64,000 nt of DNA from Streptococcus troglodytae (lineage in GTDB: Bacteria; Bacillota; Bacilli; Lactobacillales; Streptococcaceae). Location of the stretch: the NCBI RefSeq assembly GCF_002355215.1, contig NZ_AP014612.1, forward strand, positions 62,001 through 126,000, read 5' to 3'. A program made the translations under genes and the position numbers. Shown piece by piece: positions 1-8,869 of this stretch. Under the pieces are notes generated by a model. That model made no database searches and was not told where the DNA came from. It saw nothing but the letters and a program-made list of their open reading frames with translations. Each line of letters opens with the position of its first letter. The stretch's first letter is position 1.

Positions 1-773
1 TATCTGATTCACGTGTAATTCTAATCAACAGTAGTATTAGGGAATTGATAGGGCGGGTGCTCTCTAAAATAGTAAAAAAGTACTATCTACTTGTTGAGGA
101 GGGAAGTAGTAAATCGGGGACTTATTCATATGAACTTAGAAATGACTCAAAAGCCCAGAAGATATTTTTACATATGGAGAATGGCTGTCGAGGGTTAAGT
201 TCTATAAAAATAGATGAACGGATAGCTTTAAGTGAGATTATCATTTATTTGAGAAATACATCTGATAAATCATCATATTTAAAATTTATCGAGGGAATAT
301 CTCCTCTTAATTTTGATAAAATAGAAATTAGTGGGTATTTATCCGTAATTTTGTTGGAGAATAGAGTTCCTCAACATTTAATTGATGAAATTGGCTATAT
401 TTATACAGAAGAAGATATTGATGTAGGGGAACGGATAAAAGATTTGGATTTATTAACAAAAGATAATATGCAAGTTTTATTCGACTACCCTTATCTGAAG
501 GATATTTATATAATTTTAAAAGATGTAAAAAAGCAGGAAGGTATTAGTGCTGAGGCTATAAATAAACTACAAGAATCTAATTGTTATATTGATGATAGCG
601 ATACTCAAGAAGTCATAGAATCTATCATTGATATTGGCAACCAATATCGTAATAATAAAATTTCAAGGGAAGTGTTTATTAATGAATTTAATAGGCATTA
701 CAAAAACTTAGAGGATGAATCAATATTAGAATTTATAGGTGACTTAATATCTAATGAAATGAAAAGTAATTAA
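1..773 (+). CDS. Unrecognised protein, 5' end outside the window
   Basis: The reading frame is open from the left edge to the TAA at 771-773, so at least 255 residues are present and the true start lies upstream. A TTG at 45 is the first in-frame start codon in view but has no ribosome binding site, so it is unlikely to be the real start. I see no signal peptide, membrane segment or motif I can name. The protein is rich in Ile, Asp, Glu and Lys, and the gene is much more AT-rich than the racemase gene after it, which suggests an accessory origin. Function unknown. Confidence 0.6.
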   Translation, partial: SDSRVILINSSIRELIGRVLSKIVKKYYLLVEEGSSKSGTYSYELRNDSKAQKIFLHMENGCRGLSSIKIDERIALSEIIIYLRNTSDKSSYLKFIEGISPLNFDKIEISGYLSVILLENRVPQHLIDEIGYIYTEEDIDVGERIKDLDLLTKDNMQVLFDYPYLKDIYIILKDVKKQEGISAEAINKLQESNCYIDDSDTQEVIESIIDIGNQYRNNKISREVFINEFNRHYKNLEDESILEFIGDLISNEMKSN

Positions 774-832
774 TCTCAAATGTCATTTCCTGATACAAAA
801 CAATTTACAAAGTTGGTTTTTAAATGAATAAC

Positions 833-1522
833 ATGAAAACAATCGGTCTTATCGGCGGCATGAGCTGGGAGAGCACGACTTCTTATTATCAGCTCATCAA
901 CGAGACAATTAAAAAAGAGCTTGGCGGACTGCATTCGGCTAAAATTCTGCTTTACAGTGTTGATTTTGCGGAGATTGAGCACTATCAGGCCAGCGGTGAC
1001 TGGGCTAAGAGTGCGGAAGTCCTGAGCCAAATTGCCCAGAAACTGGAGCAGGCTGGTGCGGACTTTATTGTCATCTGCACCAACACCATGCACAAGGTTG
1101 CCCCGCAGATTCAAGAGCAAATCACGATTCCGATTTTGCACATTGCGCAGGCAACTGCTGAGGCTCTTCTTGAAAATGGCATTCAAAAAGTTGGTCTCTT
1201 GGGCACCAAGTACACCATGACTCAAGACTTTTACAAGGAAAAGCTGCTTGAAGCAGGGCTTGAGGTGCTGATTCCGGATCAATCAGGCATTACTGAAGTC
1301 AACCGGATCATCTATGACGAGCTGTGCTTGGGAGATATCAAAGACAGCTCAAAGCAAACCTATCTTGCCATCATTGATGATTTGAAAAATGCTGGTGCTA
1401 AAGCCGTTATCCTAGGCTGTACAGAAATTGGTCTCCTAGTCAAACAGGCAGACACAGACCTTCCCCTCTATGACACAACAGCTATCCATGCTCAAAAAGC
1501 GGCAGAATTATCTTTAAAGTAG
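833..1522 (+). CDS. Aspartate/glutamate racemase family protein
   Basis: Amino-acid racemase of the Asp/Glu/hydantoin family, probably a cytoplasmic PLP-independent enzyme. The N-terminus KTIGLIGGMSWEST is the family signature. The two catalytic cysteines are visible in the contexts CTNTMH (about residue 81) and GCTE (about residue 195). Length (about 229 aa) fits the family. I prefer the ATG at 833 because it begins at the conserved MKTIGLIGG; an ATG at 824 adds three residues, and neither has a clear ribosome binding site. Base composition is visibly richer in GC than the gene upstream. It lies 10 bases before the START-like gene and probably shares its transcript. The substrate (Asp or Glu) cannot be decided from sequence. 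Confidence 0.85.
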   Translation: MKTIGLIGGMSWESTTSYYQLINETIKKELGGLHSAKILLYSVDFAEIEHYQASGDWAKSAEVLSQIAQKLEQAGADFIVICTNTMHKVAPQIQEQITIPILHIAQATAEALLENGIQKVGLLGTKYTMTQDFYKEKLLEAGLEVLIPDQSGITEVNRIIYDELCLGDIKDSSKQTYLAIIDDLKNAGAKAVILGCTEIGLLVKQADTDLPLYDTTAIHAQKAAELSLK

Positions 1523-1532
1523 GAGACAACTT

Positions 1533-1937
1533 ATGATAAAATCTAATAGAAAGGCGAGTTTTCCTTATCCTATTGATCAGGTCTGGAAACTTGTAACCGA
1601 CTTGTCCAATCAAACTTGGAGAAGTGATCTCGACCGGTTTGAAAAAGTTGATGAGAGTCATTTTATAGAATACACGAAGGAGGGCATTCAAACGGACTTT
1701 AAAGTGACTAAGGCGGATTTGTACAAGGTTTGGAAGCTAGAATTCAAAAATAAAAATATCCAAGGTACTTGGATAGGAACTTTTCAGTATCAAGATGGAC
1801 AAACCATTCTGGATTTTACAGAAAATGTCACTGTTAAAAACACACTCTTGAAACCATTTGTCTGGTTTTACTTAAGAAAGCAGCAGAAGCAGTATTTTCG
1901 AGATTTGGAGAAAGCATTGTGTTATCTGTCGGTGTAG
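1533..1937 (+). CDS. SRPBCC (START/polyketide-cyclase-like) protein
   Basis: A 134-residue protein with the layout of the SRPBCC fold: an N-terminal strand with a FPYPIDQVWKLVTD segment (strand, then helix), a run of beta strands, and a long C-terminal helix (about 108-130). Proteins of this fold bind hydrophobic ligands in a deep pocket; no ligand can be assigned here. The start is supported by AGGAG a few bases upstream. It follows the racemase closely and likely forms a two-gene unit with it. No signal peptide is visible, so it is probably cytoplasmic. Confidence 0.7.
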   Translation: MIKSNRKASFPYPIDQVWKLVTDLSNQTWRSDLDRFEKVDESHFIEYTKEGIQTDFKVTKADLYKVWKLEFKNKNIQGTWIGTFQYQDGQTILDFTENVTVKNTLLKPFVWFYLRKQQKQYFRDLEKALCYLSV

Positions 1938-1972
1938 ATAGATAAAATAGATTTTTATTAGAGGAGATGACA

Positions 1973-2842
1973 ATGAACCTAGATTTATTTAATGATTTGT
2001 TTAACAATGAAACCAATACTATTGAAACAGATACTTTAAGTATCAGAGAGCACGCAATATCTACTCAAGATGATGTTATACAGATTGATAATATCTCTAT
2101 GATGACAAAAGCAACTTTGAGATTTAAAATCTCTTGGAAAGAAATAATTTTTATATTTATAATGCTAATACTGTTTCCTATAGAGTTTATCCCTAATGTG
2201 ATTCCGATTATTCTTTTGGTTTTGTATGGTTATATTGCTTATAGGCGTTATGAAAAATATCTTAAAACAAGATATTATATAGAATTTAATCTAGGTTCTA
2301 GTAAAAATTCTTATTTATTTTTTGAACAAGAGGAGTTTCGAAATAAAGTATATGATATTATTAAGAAATCTTTTGGAGATAAAAATCAAGTTACTTTTGT
2401 GGACATAAAACATCAACAAATTGGTGGTGAACAACATATTTTTGAAAAAGGCTCATCTAATGCGACAATTTTAGGTGATGATAATGTCATTGGGAATGAT
2501 TTTGGTTCAAGCAATAATGTTGCAATCAAGGGTGATAATAATGTTAACTCAAATAGTGTTAAAGATTCTACTGTGGAAGAATCTAGTATAAATACCAATA
2601 TTGAGTTTCCTTGGGTTAAATTGTTAGAACAATTGCAAACGATTATTAGTAACTCTTCAGAGTTATCTGAACAAACTGTTAAAATTTTAAAGAAATTGCT
2701 TATTGCAGTTGAAAAAAAGGATGAAGATGAATTTACTGTAATTGTTAAAGAAAACGCATCATTTTTCAATCAACAGTTCATTAAAGATCTAATATCTGGT
2801 ACCTTAGGAGGTATCATTTCATCACTTTTATTAGGTAAATAA
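1973..2842 (+). CDS. Membrane protein with GDNNV-type repeats, unknown function
   Basis: The start ATG at 1973 has GAGGAG at 1961-1966; an in-frame ATG at 1967 overlaps that site and is rejected. The protein (289 aa) has four visible parts: a soluble N-terminus of about 45 residues; a two-pass membrane hairpin (about 60-95); a short domain ending in FEQEEFRNKVYDIIKKSF; then a glycine/asparagine-rich stretch with spaced GDDNV, GNDF and GDNNV motifs (about 160-200) that looks like short beta-helical turns. A helical region and a hydrophobic GTLGGIISSLLLG tail follow. The first half loosely resembles small PH-like membrane proteins of the DUF6232 type, but this is weak. AT-rich, just ahead of purB; possibly accessory. 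Confidence 0.6.
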   Translation: MNLDLFNDLFNNETNTIETDTLSIREHAISTQDDVIQIDNISMMTKATLRFKISWKEIIFIFIMLILFPIEFIPNVIPIILLVLYGYIAYRRYEKYLKTRYYIEFNLGSSKNSYLFFEQEEFRNKVYDIIKKSFGDKNQVTFVDIKHQQIGGEQHIFEKGSSNATILGDDNVIGNDFGSSNNVAIKGDNNVNSNSVKDSTVEESSINTNIEFPWVKLLEQLQTIISNSSELSEQTVKILKKLLIAVEKKDEDEFTVIVKENASFFNQQFIKDLISGTLGGIISSLLLGK

Positions 2843-2858
2843 TAATTAAGGAGAAAAT

Positions 2859-4157
2859 ATGCTATCACGTTATTCACGCCCTGAGATGGCGAACATTTGG
2901 AGTGAAGAAAACAAGTACCGTGCTTGGTTGGAAGTGGAAATCTTGGCTGATGAGGCTTGGGCTGAGTTGGGTGAGATTCCTAAGGAAGATGTGGTCAAGA
3001 TTCGCGAGAAGGCGGATTTTGATATTGACCGCATTCTGGAGATTGAGCAGCAAACGCGTCACGATGTGGTGGCCTTTACTCGTGCGGTGTCTGAGACGCT
3101 GGGTGATGAGCGCAAGTGGGTGCACTTTGGCTTGACCTCGACAGACGTGGTGGACACGGCCTACGGTTATCTTTACAAGCAGGCTAACGCTATCATTCGT
3201 AAGGATTTGGATAATTTCCTCAATATCATCGCTGATAAGGCTAAGGAGCACAAGTTTACCATCATGATGGGGCGCACGCACGGTGTTCATGCGGAGCCAA
3301 CGACTTTTGGTCTCAAGCTTGCGACTTGGTACAGCGAGATGAAACGCAATATTGAGCGTTTTGAACATGCTGCTGCTGGCGTAGAGGCTGGAAAAATTTC
3401 AGGTGCTGTTGGGAATTTTGCCAACATTCCACCATTTGTAGAAAAATATGTCTGTGACAAATTAGGCATTCGTGCTCAGGAAATTTCGACTCAAGTCTTA
3501 CCGCGTGATCTGCATGCTGAATATTTTGCAGTGCTAGCCAGCATTGCCACATCAATCGAGCGTATGGCAACAGAAATCCGCGGTCTGCAAAAATCAGAAC
3601 AGCGTGAAGTAGAAGAGTTCTTTGCCAAGGGGCAAAAAGGCAGCTCTGCTATGCCCCATAAACGCAACCCTATCGGCTCTGAAAATATGACTGGGCTGGC
3701 TCGCGTTATCCGCGGTCACATGGTGACGGCCTATGAAGACGTTTCGCTCTGGCATGAACGCGATATTTCTCACTCATCGGCTGAGCGCATTATCGCGCCT
3801 GATACGACCATTCTCATTGACTACATGCTCAATCGCTTTGGTAATATCGTGAAAAACTTGACTGTCTTCCCAGAAAACATGAAGCGCAACATGGGCTCTA
3901 CCTTTGGTCTCATTTTCAGCCAGCGTGCCATGCTGACCTTGATTGAAAAAGGCATGACCCGCGAGCAAGCTTACGACCTTGTTCAGCCTAAGACTGCGCA
4001 ATCTTGGGACAATCAAGTAGACTTCAAACCGCTGCTGGAATCAGATCCAGAGATCACGTCTCGCTTGAGCCAAGAAGAAATCGATGAAATCTTCAATCCA
4101 GTCTACTACACCAAGCGTGTGGATGAAATCTTTGATCGGATTGGATTGGGAGACTAA
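2859..4157 (+). CDS. purB: Adenylosuccinate lyase
   Basis: Catalyses two fumarate-releasing steps of purine synthesis: SAICAR to AICAR, and adenylosuccinate to AMP. The 432-residue protein has the fumarase/aspartase superfamily signature [10 protein letters not shown] (about residues 260-270), with the flexible loop serine, and the [13 protein letters not shown] segment with the catalytic histidine region (about 137-150). Full length for the family. A good AAGGAG lies just before the ATG, and a hairpin terminator follows at 4167-4191. GC content and codon use look like a conserved core gene, unlike the AT-rich gene upstream. Confidence 0.97.
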   Translation: MLSRYSRPEMANIWSEENKYRAWLEVEILADEAWAELGEIPKEDVVKIREKADFDIDRILEIEQQTRHDVVAFTRAVSETLGDERKWVHFGLTSTDVVDTAYGYLYKQANAIIRKDLDNFLNIIADKAKEHKFTIMMGRTHGVHAEPTTFGLKLATWYSEMKRNIERFEHAAAGVEAGKISGAVGNFANIPPFVEKYVCDKLGIRAQEISTQVLPRDLHAEYFAVLASIATSIERMATEIRGLQKSEQREVEEFFAKGQKGSSAMPHKRNPIGSENMTGLARVIRGHMVTAYEDVSLWHERDISHSSAERIIAPDTTILIDYMLNRFGNIVKNLTVFPENMKRNMGSTFGLIFSQRAMLTLIEKGMTREQAYDLVQPKTAQSWDNQVDFKPLLESDPEITSRLSQEEIDEIFNPVYYTKRVDEIFDRIGLGD

Positions 4158-4166
4158 ATACAAAAC

Positions 4167-4191
4167 AAGGCGGCCGATGGCTGCCTTTTGT
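4167..4191 (+). terminator. purB terminator
   Basis: Inverted repeat AAGGCGGCC / GGCTGCCTT (4167-4175 with 4179-4187, one G-U pair) followed by a short T run. It sits 10 bases after the purB stop and immediately upstream of the extended -10 of the next gene. Confidence 0.7.
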
Positions 4192-4206
4192 GCTATAATC
4201 AAGCTA
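4191..4206 (+). promoter_or_regulatory. Extended -10 promoter giving a leaderless start
   Basis: TGCTATAAT (4191-4199) is a perfect extended -10 element. The predicted transcription start, about 7 bases downstream, coincides with the A of the ATG at 4206, so the mRNA would have no 5' leader and no Shine-Dalgarno site. No -35 match is seen at the usual distance. Confidence 0.6.
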
Positions 4207-4862
4207 TGGACAAGAAAATACTTATTCAAACTTTTTATGATCATGCAGACAAAGAGAGGGCGCATGCTATGGCAGTCTATATGCGTGACCAGTTTCCTTT
4301 TCTAGGTCTTTCTACTCCGCTTCGCCGTCAGTTGGAGAAGGACTTTATTAAAGAATCTAAGGCATCTAAGGCGGTTGATTGGGTTTTTGTGGAAGAGTTG
4401 TGGGAACTGCCTGAGCGAGAATTTCAGTACGCTGCTTGTGATTATTTACGGGCTATGCAGATCTTTTTAACGGAAGCAGATCTACCTCGTCTCAAACAAC
4501 TGGTTGTAACCAAGTCTTGGTGGGATACAACAGACAGTTTGGATAGAACTATTGGCAAGATCAACTTTCCCAGTAGTATCGTTGATGCAACTATGTTAGA
4601 GTGGTCCTCTGATGATAACTTTTGGTTGCGGCGCGTGGCAATTGACCACCAGCTTTTACGAAAAGATAAGATGAAGACAAATCTTTTGGAGAAGATTCTT
4701 ATTAACAATCTCAATCAAAGCGAATTTTTCATCAATAAAGCTATTGGCTGGATCTTGCGAGACTACTCTAAAACTAATCCAGATTGGGTTAGAACTTTCA
4801 TTGAAAAGCATAAAAATCAGATGGCCAATTTATCTATTAAAGAAGCTAGCAAATATTTATGA
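4206..4862 (+). CDS. AlkD-like DNA alkylation repair protein
   Basis: HEAT-repeat DNA glycosylase family of the AlkC/AlkD type, which removes alkylated bases. The protein (218 aa) is almost all helical, with repeated helix pairs, and contains the WxxxxDSLDRTIG-like and WSSDDNFWLRRVAIDHQ segments typical of the family (about residues 105-155). A further TTG at 4188 would add six residues but overlaps the promoter, so I start at the ATG at 4206. It appears to be transcribed as a leaderless mRNA (see promoter). It stands alone between purB and comR. Confidence 0.85.
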   Translation: MDKKILIQTFYDHADKERAHAMAVYMRDQFPFLGLSTPLRRQLEKDFIKESKASKAVDWVFVEELWELPEREFQYAACDYLRAMQIFLTEADLPRLKQLVVTKSWWDTTDSLDRTIGKINFPSSIVDATMLEWSSDDNFWLRRVAIDHQLLRKDKMKTNLLEKILINNLNQSEFFINKAIGWILRDYSKTNPDWVRTFIEKHKNQMANLSIKEASKYL

Positions 4863-5249
4863 TAAGCAGCTTATCATATTTTATATCACACGCAAAATAA
4901 CTGCGGGCCAATAGACTAAGCTGAAATTTTGCGAGTCAGTCGTTTTTTAGAGCCTGTATTCATAAGTTCTTTTATTGCGGCCTTGCGGTCGCTTTTAATA
5001 AGCTAACGCTTATTCATAACTAAAATGATTCCTGTAAGTACAGGTTCTAAGTATAAAGGATAAGAAAACAAAGATGAATCGTTTACTGCAAGACTACGCT
5101 TATGACTCATGCTTCCTTTTTGAAACTCGCTGAAAGTGTTGTTCCCAAAAGATGTCAGAAAAAACATATAGAAGTCTAGTAAATTTACTATATTATAGAG
5201 TTATGATAAAATAGTAAAAGTTTAGACAGAGATTATAGGAAAAGGTTTT
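4863..5249. other. Intergenic region with several small inverted repeats
   Basis: No gene is seen. The stretch holds small hairpins: GCGGCCTTGCGGTCGC, AATAAGCTAACGCTTATT and CCTGTAAGTACAGG. The last part, from the AAGCTAACGCTTAT hairpin to GCAGGTTCT-like sequence, resembles the sequence just before ruvB (about 8770-8820), so part of it is probably a dispersed repeat. The comR promoter must lie near 5190-5220 (TATGATAAAAT region). Confidence 0.4.
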
Positions 5250-6164
5250 ATGTTAAAAGATTTTGGGAAGAAAATTAAGAGCCTGAGGTTAGAAAAGGGG
5301 CTGACCAAAGAGGCTGTCTGCCGTGATGAATCGCAGTTGTCAATACGGCAGCTGACTAGAATTGAATCGGGACAGTCTACGCCAACTCTTAATAAAGCTG
5401 TTTATATTGCAGGCCGTTTAGGAGTGACGCTTGGCTATTTAACGGACGGAGAAAATGTCGAGTTACCCAGTCGTTATAAAGAACTAAAATATTTATTATT
5501 ACGAACGCCAACCTATGGCGACCAGCAAAGATTAGCCGAAAAAGAAACCTATTTTGACGAGATTTTTAGTCAGTTTTATGATGATTTGCCTGAAGAAGAA
5601 CAATTGATTATTGATGGTTTACAATCGAAACTAGATATTCATTTTAGTGATAATATCGATTTTGGCGTTGGTATTTTAAATGACTATTTTGATCAGATTT
5701 TAAGAAAAACCAATTATCAGGTCAATGATTTGATTCTGATTGATCTCTATTTTTCCTGCTTAACTGTTAGTGGCTTGGATTCAGCTATTTTTGATTCAAA
5801 AAAATATAATCAATTATTGGAAACATTGCTTAAGCAGGTACATTGTCTTCCATTGGAAGATCTTTTCGTTTTAAATAATGTTTTATTGAATAATTTTGGA
5901 CTCCTCTTAGAATTGAAAAAATATGATTTTGTTAAGCAGCTTATTGCTGTCAGCAATGAAATCATGGCTAGAACTTATGATTTTCAAAAAAAGCCTATTG
6001 TTAATCTTCTGACATGGAAACACTATTTGTTTGTTGAAAAAGATTATGCGCAAGCTAAAAAGAGCTATGATGCTGCTATCTTATTTGCCCAGTTAACAGA
6101 AAACATTAATTTAAGAGAAAATTTGGAGAAAGAATGGCAAAAAGATTCTCAGAACGGGACATAA
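5250..6164 (+). CDS. comR: ComR, Rgg-family competence regulator
   Basis: Peptide-responsive transcription activator of the Rgg/RNPP family. After import by the Opp/Ami permease, the XIP pheromone binds the C-terminal TPR-like domain, and ComR then activates comS and sigX (comX). The 304-residue protein has an N-terminal XRE helix-turn-helix (about 8-65, with LSIRQLTRIESGQSTPTLNK) and a long alpha-helical repeat domain. It lies directly upstream of comS, and its last codons overlap the ComR box. Identity is secured by the adjacent pheromone gene. Confidence 0.96.
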   Translation: MLKDFGKKIKSLRLEKGLTKEAVCRDESQLSIRQLTRIESGQSTPTLNKAVYIAGRLGVTLGYLTDGENVELPSRYKELKYLLLRTPTYGDQQRLAEKETYFDEIFSQFYDDLPEEEQLIIDGLQSKLDIHFSDNIDFGVGILNDYFDQILRKTNYQVNDLILIDLYFSCLTVSGLDSAIFDSKKYNQLLETLLKQVHCLPLEDLFVLNNVLLNNFGLLLELKKYDFVKQLIAVSNEIMARTYDFQKKPIVNLLTWKHYLFVEKDYAQAKKSYDAAILFAQLTENINLRENLEKEWQKDSQNGT

Positions 6165-6199
6165 ATGTCCTGTTCTTTTTTTGAGGGATCATTTATAAT
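6156..6199 (+). promoter_or_regulatory. ComR box and comS promoter
   Basis: The inverted repeat GGGACATAAATGTCCT (6156-6171) matches the ECom box recognised by ComR of the mutans/pyogenic/bovis type. A TATAAT -10 follows at 6194-6199. The box overlaps the last three codons of comR. This makes the comS autoinduction loop explicit. Confidence 0.88.
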
Positions 6200-6231
6200 G
6201 AATAATATCAAAAAGAAAGGAGAATAACAGG

Positions 6232-6285
6232 ATGTTTTCAATTTTAACAAGTATTTTGATGGGTCTTGACTGGTGGGGCTTATAA
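6232..6285 (+). CDS. comS: ComS, XIP competence pheromone precursor (variant)
   Basis: A 17-codon gene reading MFSILTSILMGLDWWGL, with AGGAG about ten bases upstream. The secreted C-terminal heptapeptide is the sigX-inducing peptide XIP. The S. mutans sequence I know is GLDWWSL; here the sixth residue is Gly (codon GGC at 6277-6279) instead of Ser. The two aromatic residues essential for ComR binding (WW) are kept. Location just downstream of comR and a ComR box makes the identification firm. Regulation is by ComR-XIP positive feedback. Confidence 0.95.
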   Translation: MFSILTSILMGLDWWGL

Positions 6286-6621
6286 TAGACAGCCCTTGTG
6301 TCAGATGATGATGTTGAGATAGTGATAACTTGTATTTGCTAACACAGCACAGTAATAAAAAAGAGAAGCAAATTCAATAGGCAGATCACGTTTGACTCAA
6401 GATAAAATCAACGAAGTCTTCGGCAGCAGCTGCAGCATCAAATCTGTGGTATTTTGCTCAGATAGGAAGACTGGATGAACAAAAGTTAAATGCCCTAGCT
6501 GAAAAAGCTAGGGTATTTGATTGAGTAAATCTGACAATGGCATGCTAAAAGGTGTGTATCTCAATGAACACACACCTTCCATTCTATTAATTTTTAAAGT
6601 TCAGGTTAATTGCCAGAGTCA
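6286..6621. other. comS downstream region with remnant frames and two hairpins
   Basis: No intact gene is seen. About 6390-6525 holds overlapping short frames without start signals that look like the tail of a lost gene. Two hairpins are present: CCCTAGCT/AGCTAGGG (6493-6513), likely the comS terminator, and AAGGTGTGT/ACACACCTT (6549-6578), which is followed by a T run on the minus strand and probably terminates the converging secreted-protein gene. Confidence 0.45.
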
Positions 6622-8462
6622 TCAGTTGTTTTCATCACTTGGAGGTGTCCCGTTTCCAGGAAAGGCTGGATGGTGCCCATTTGGAAGGAGCGGAACAGTA
6701 TCTTTTGATACATGCCTGCCTGAAGGATGAGTGGTTGTGTCTTTTGTTGCTTTGATAACTGCTTTATGACCATCAGATGTTGTAACCGTGTAGGTTTTGC
6801 CTGCTTTGATGGTTTTATTTGAAAAGACAACATGGTCAAAGTCTACATCTGCCTTTGTTTTTGCAACGATATGCCCTTTTGAGTCAGTTATAGTAATGGT
6901 ATCACCGGCTAATCCTGAAACAATCGCAGCAATATAAGCTTGTTTGGTTCCCTTTGAGAAGCCTTGAGCAAATCCCATATGACCAATTGCCCAAGTTGTT
7001 CCCCCGGAAGCAAACCCTGTACCATCATAATCAATGGCTGAGCTGTAATCAGTGATCGATTGAATTTTGAGACTGCCACCGGTAATATAGAGATTTCCAT
7101 TTGAATCCACACCGTCATCTTTGCCAATACCGCTGATATTAGCACCAGAAATAACAATAGCAACCTCATTTTCGATATCTTTCTTGCTGTTTTTCAAATG
7201 TGATAGGTCAGCATCGTCTTTTGTTGTCCATTCAGTCGCGTTGATAGCATCATCACCAGCATTGATTGTTATTTGACCCTTTTTTAAATTCACATAGCGG
7301 CCTTCAATTCCTTCAGAGCCAGATGTAATTGTTATGAAAGTTGACCCTTTGACGGTTATCTCGTCGTTAGCTGTAATTCCTTTACTTGTAGAGGTGATTT
7401 TGACAATAGAATCTTTGATCTGGATATCACCTGAATTGACATCGGTATTATCTTCAGCTTGAATCCCATCATCTTCTGCCGAAATGGTAACAGTTGACTT
7501 GTTAATGGAGACGTTTGATGTGGCATTAATCCCATCTTTAGCAGTAGAAGATAGCTCCAAGGTTACTTTATCAGCTTCTAAACTGTTTGCTTTGATAGCG
7601 TGACCAGCTGTACTTGTAACTTTTAAACCGCTTTTCTTTTACTGGAAAGGTAGAGTGCTCCTCCTGTTTCGATTGTATTCTTCAAAGAAGACGAAATAGA
7701 GCTGTCAGATAGGACTTTAATATCTAAATCTCTTGATGAATAAATAGTGGAGTCAGTCAAATTCACTGCATCGAGTTTGAGCTTCACTGTATCCGTTACT
7801 TTATCTGCTACTGATATGCTGTAGCCGCTGGCAGACCCTGTAAGGGTATAAGTTCCTGCAGATGTAATGGTAATGTTTTTTCCATCAATGCTCACACCAG
7901 ATGAAGTTGTTTTTACACCTGTATTGTCAAATTTAATATCTGCTTTTTCAGATTTATCATCTTCTTTGTATTCTTTGACTTCTTCTTCCTCTTCATCATC
8001 ATCTTTATCATATTTTGCTGACTCTAAAGCAGCGACTGATTGAGACTTAACTTGAGCTTCATTACTTGTTATTTCATCGGAAAGTTCATCATCACTTTGA
8101 TCGGCTGACTCAGAAGCTGTTGCGTCATTGTTTGTCTCAGCTTCATTGCTTTCAGAAGCGGCCTCACTGCTTGCTGTGCTGTTTTCTGATGAGGCAGTCT
8201 CAGAAGTCACTTGGCTGTTGTCACTATCATTGCTATCAACTGTCTGAGAATTTGCAGCGTCTGTGTTAGCTGCAGTTGAGGATGTGGTAGTGTTTTCTGA
8301 AGCAGTAACGTTATCAGCAGAAGCAATTTTGCTGCCTCCCAGTAAAACGATAGCTCCTGCTAAGGCAATTCCCGTTACGAGCCCCTTGGAGGATTTGCGC
8401 TTGACATCATGTCCCTTAGCATTTGAGAAAACAGAGCGATTAAAAAGAAATTTTTTACTCAT
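6622..8462 (-). pseudogene. Secreted SMU.63c-like protein, frameshifted
   Basis: Read together, the frames 8462-7623 and 7560-6622 make one secreted protein of about 613 residues. The N-terminus has a long Gram-positive signal peptide ending ASA-DN (about residue 50), then a Ser/Thr/Glu/Asn-rich low-complexity region and an acidic patch. After that come beta-rich repeats with recurring SxxGI, SKGITANDE and DDGV turns of a carbohydrate-binding-like domain. No LPXTG is present. The equivalent of UA159 SMU.63c is reported as an amyloid-forming secreted protein that modulates competence and biofilm, which fits its place beside comRS. The break is one missing base in an A4 run (T4 at 7632-7635 on the plus strand); translation past it resumes in frame with no loss. 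Confidence 0.8.
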
Positions 8463-8868
8463 TGTGGTTTCTAACCCTTCTAAAAAGTATGAATATCAGT
8501 TTTCTTAAAAACATATTCAACTTTAAAAATATAATAAAAAGAATGATAACTTGATCATTCTTTTTTACCACCGTTCTATTATATCAAAATTCAGAAAATT
8601 CACAAGGGCGCTGTCAAAACCTGAATTCCAAACTTTTTAACGGTTTCCTTAGATGATAGGAACGGCAGGATGGCACGCCGCCGTTAGGGCTCTATTGGCT
8701 GTGTTTTATATAGCTTTAGAATGAAGGAATATTATCAATTTGTCCTTCTAAGCACCCCAGCCTCTTTAAGCTGGCGCTTATCTTATAACTAAATTATTTT
8801 TCTGTGAATGCAGATTCTTGGAAAGATTTGTGCTATTCTGCTTACTTCGTTTCTGTTATAATAGTCTT
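8463..8868. other. Intergenic region with dispersed repeat
   Basis: No gene is seen. It contains the promoter of the minus-strand secreted protein on the left, and a roughly 90-base repeat copy at about 8634-8722 that is shared with 61975-62059. A second piece with an AGCTGGCGCTTAT motif resembles 4995-5045. The ruvB promoter is at its right end. Confidence 0.45.
8634..8722 (+). repeat. Dispersed intergenic repeat, family 2
   Basis: The block TTTCCTTAGATGATAGGAAC, then GGCA-GGATGGCACGCC, then CTATTGGCTGTGTTTT aligns with the reverse complement of 61975-62059 over about 85 bases with scattered differences. Non-coding, short, and found next to gene ends. Confidence 0.5.
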
Positions 8869-8869
8869 A
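8855..8869 (+). promoter_or_regulatory. Extended -10 promoter, leaderless ruvB start
   Basis: TGTTATAAT (TATAAT at 8857-8862, with the TG motif at 8854-8855) ends 6 bases before the ATG at 8869, so transcription would start at the start codon. No ribosome binding site is present upstream of the ATG. Confidence 0.6.

Noticed and set aside
776-1282. Minus-strand frame of 168 codons over the racemase gene
   Set aside because: Fully antisense to a well supported racemase, with no ribosome binding site or motif.
2874-3368. Minus-strand frame of 164 codons inside purB
   Set aside because: Shadow of purB codon usage; no start signals.
5250-6164. comR as an ordinary Rgg gene with no partner
   Set aside because: The adjacent ComR box and comS make it the competence regulator.
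6521-6730. Plus-strand frame after comS
   Set aside because: Overlaps the 3' end of the secreted-protein gene and begins without start signals.
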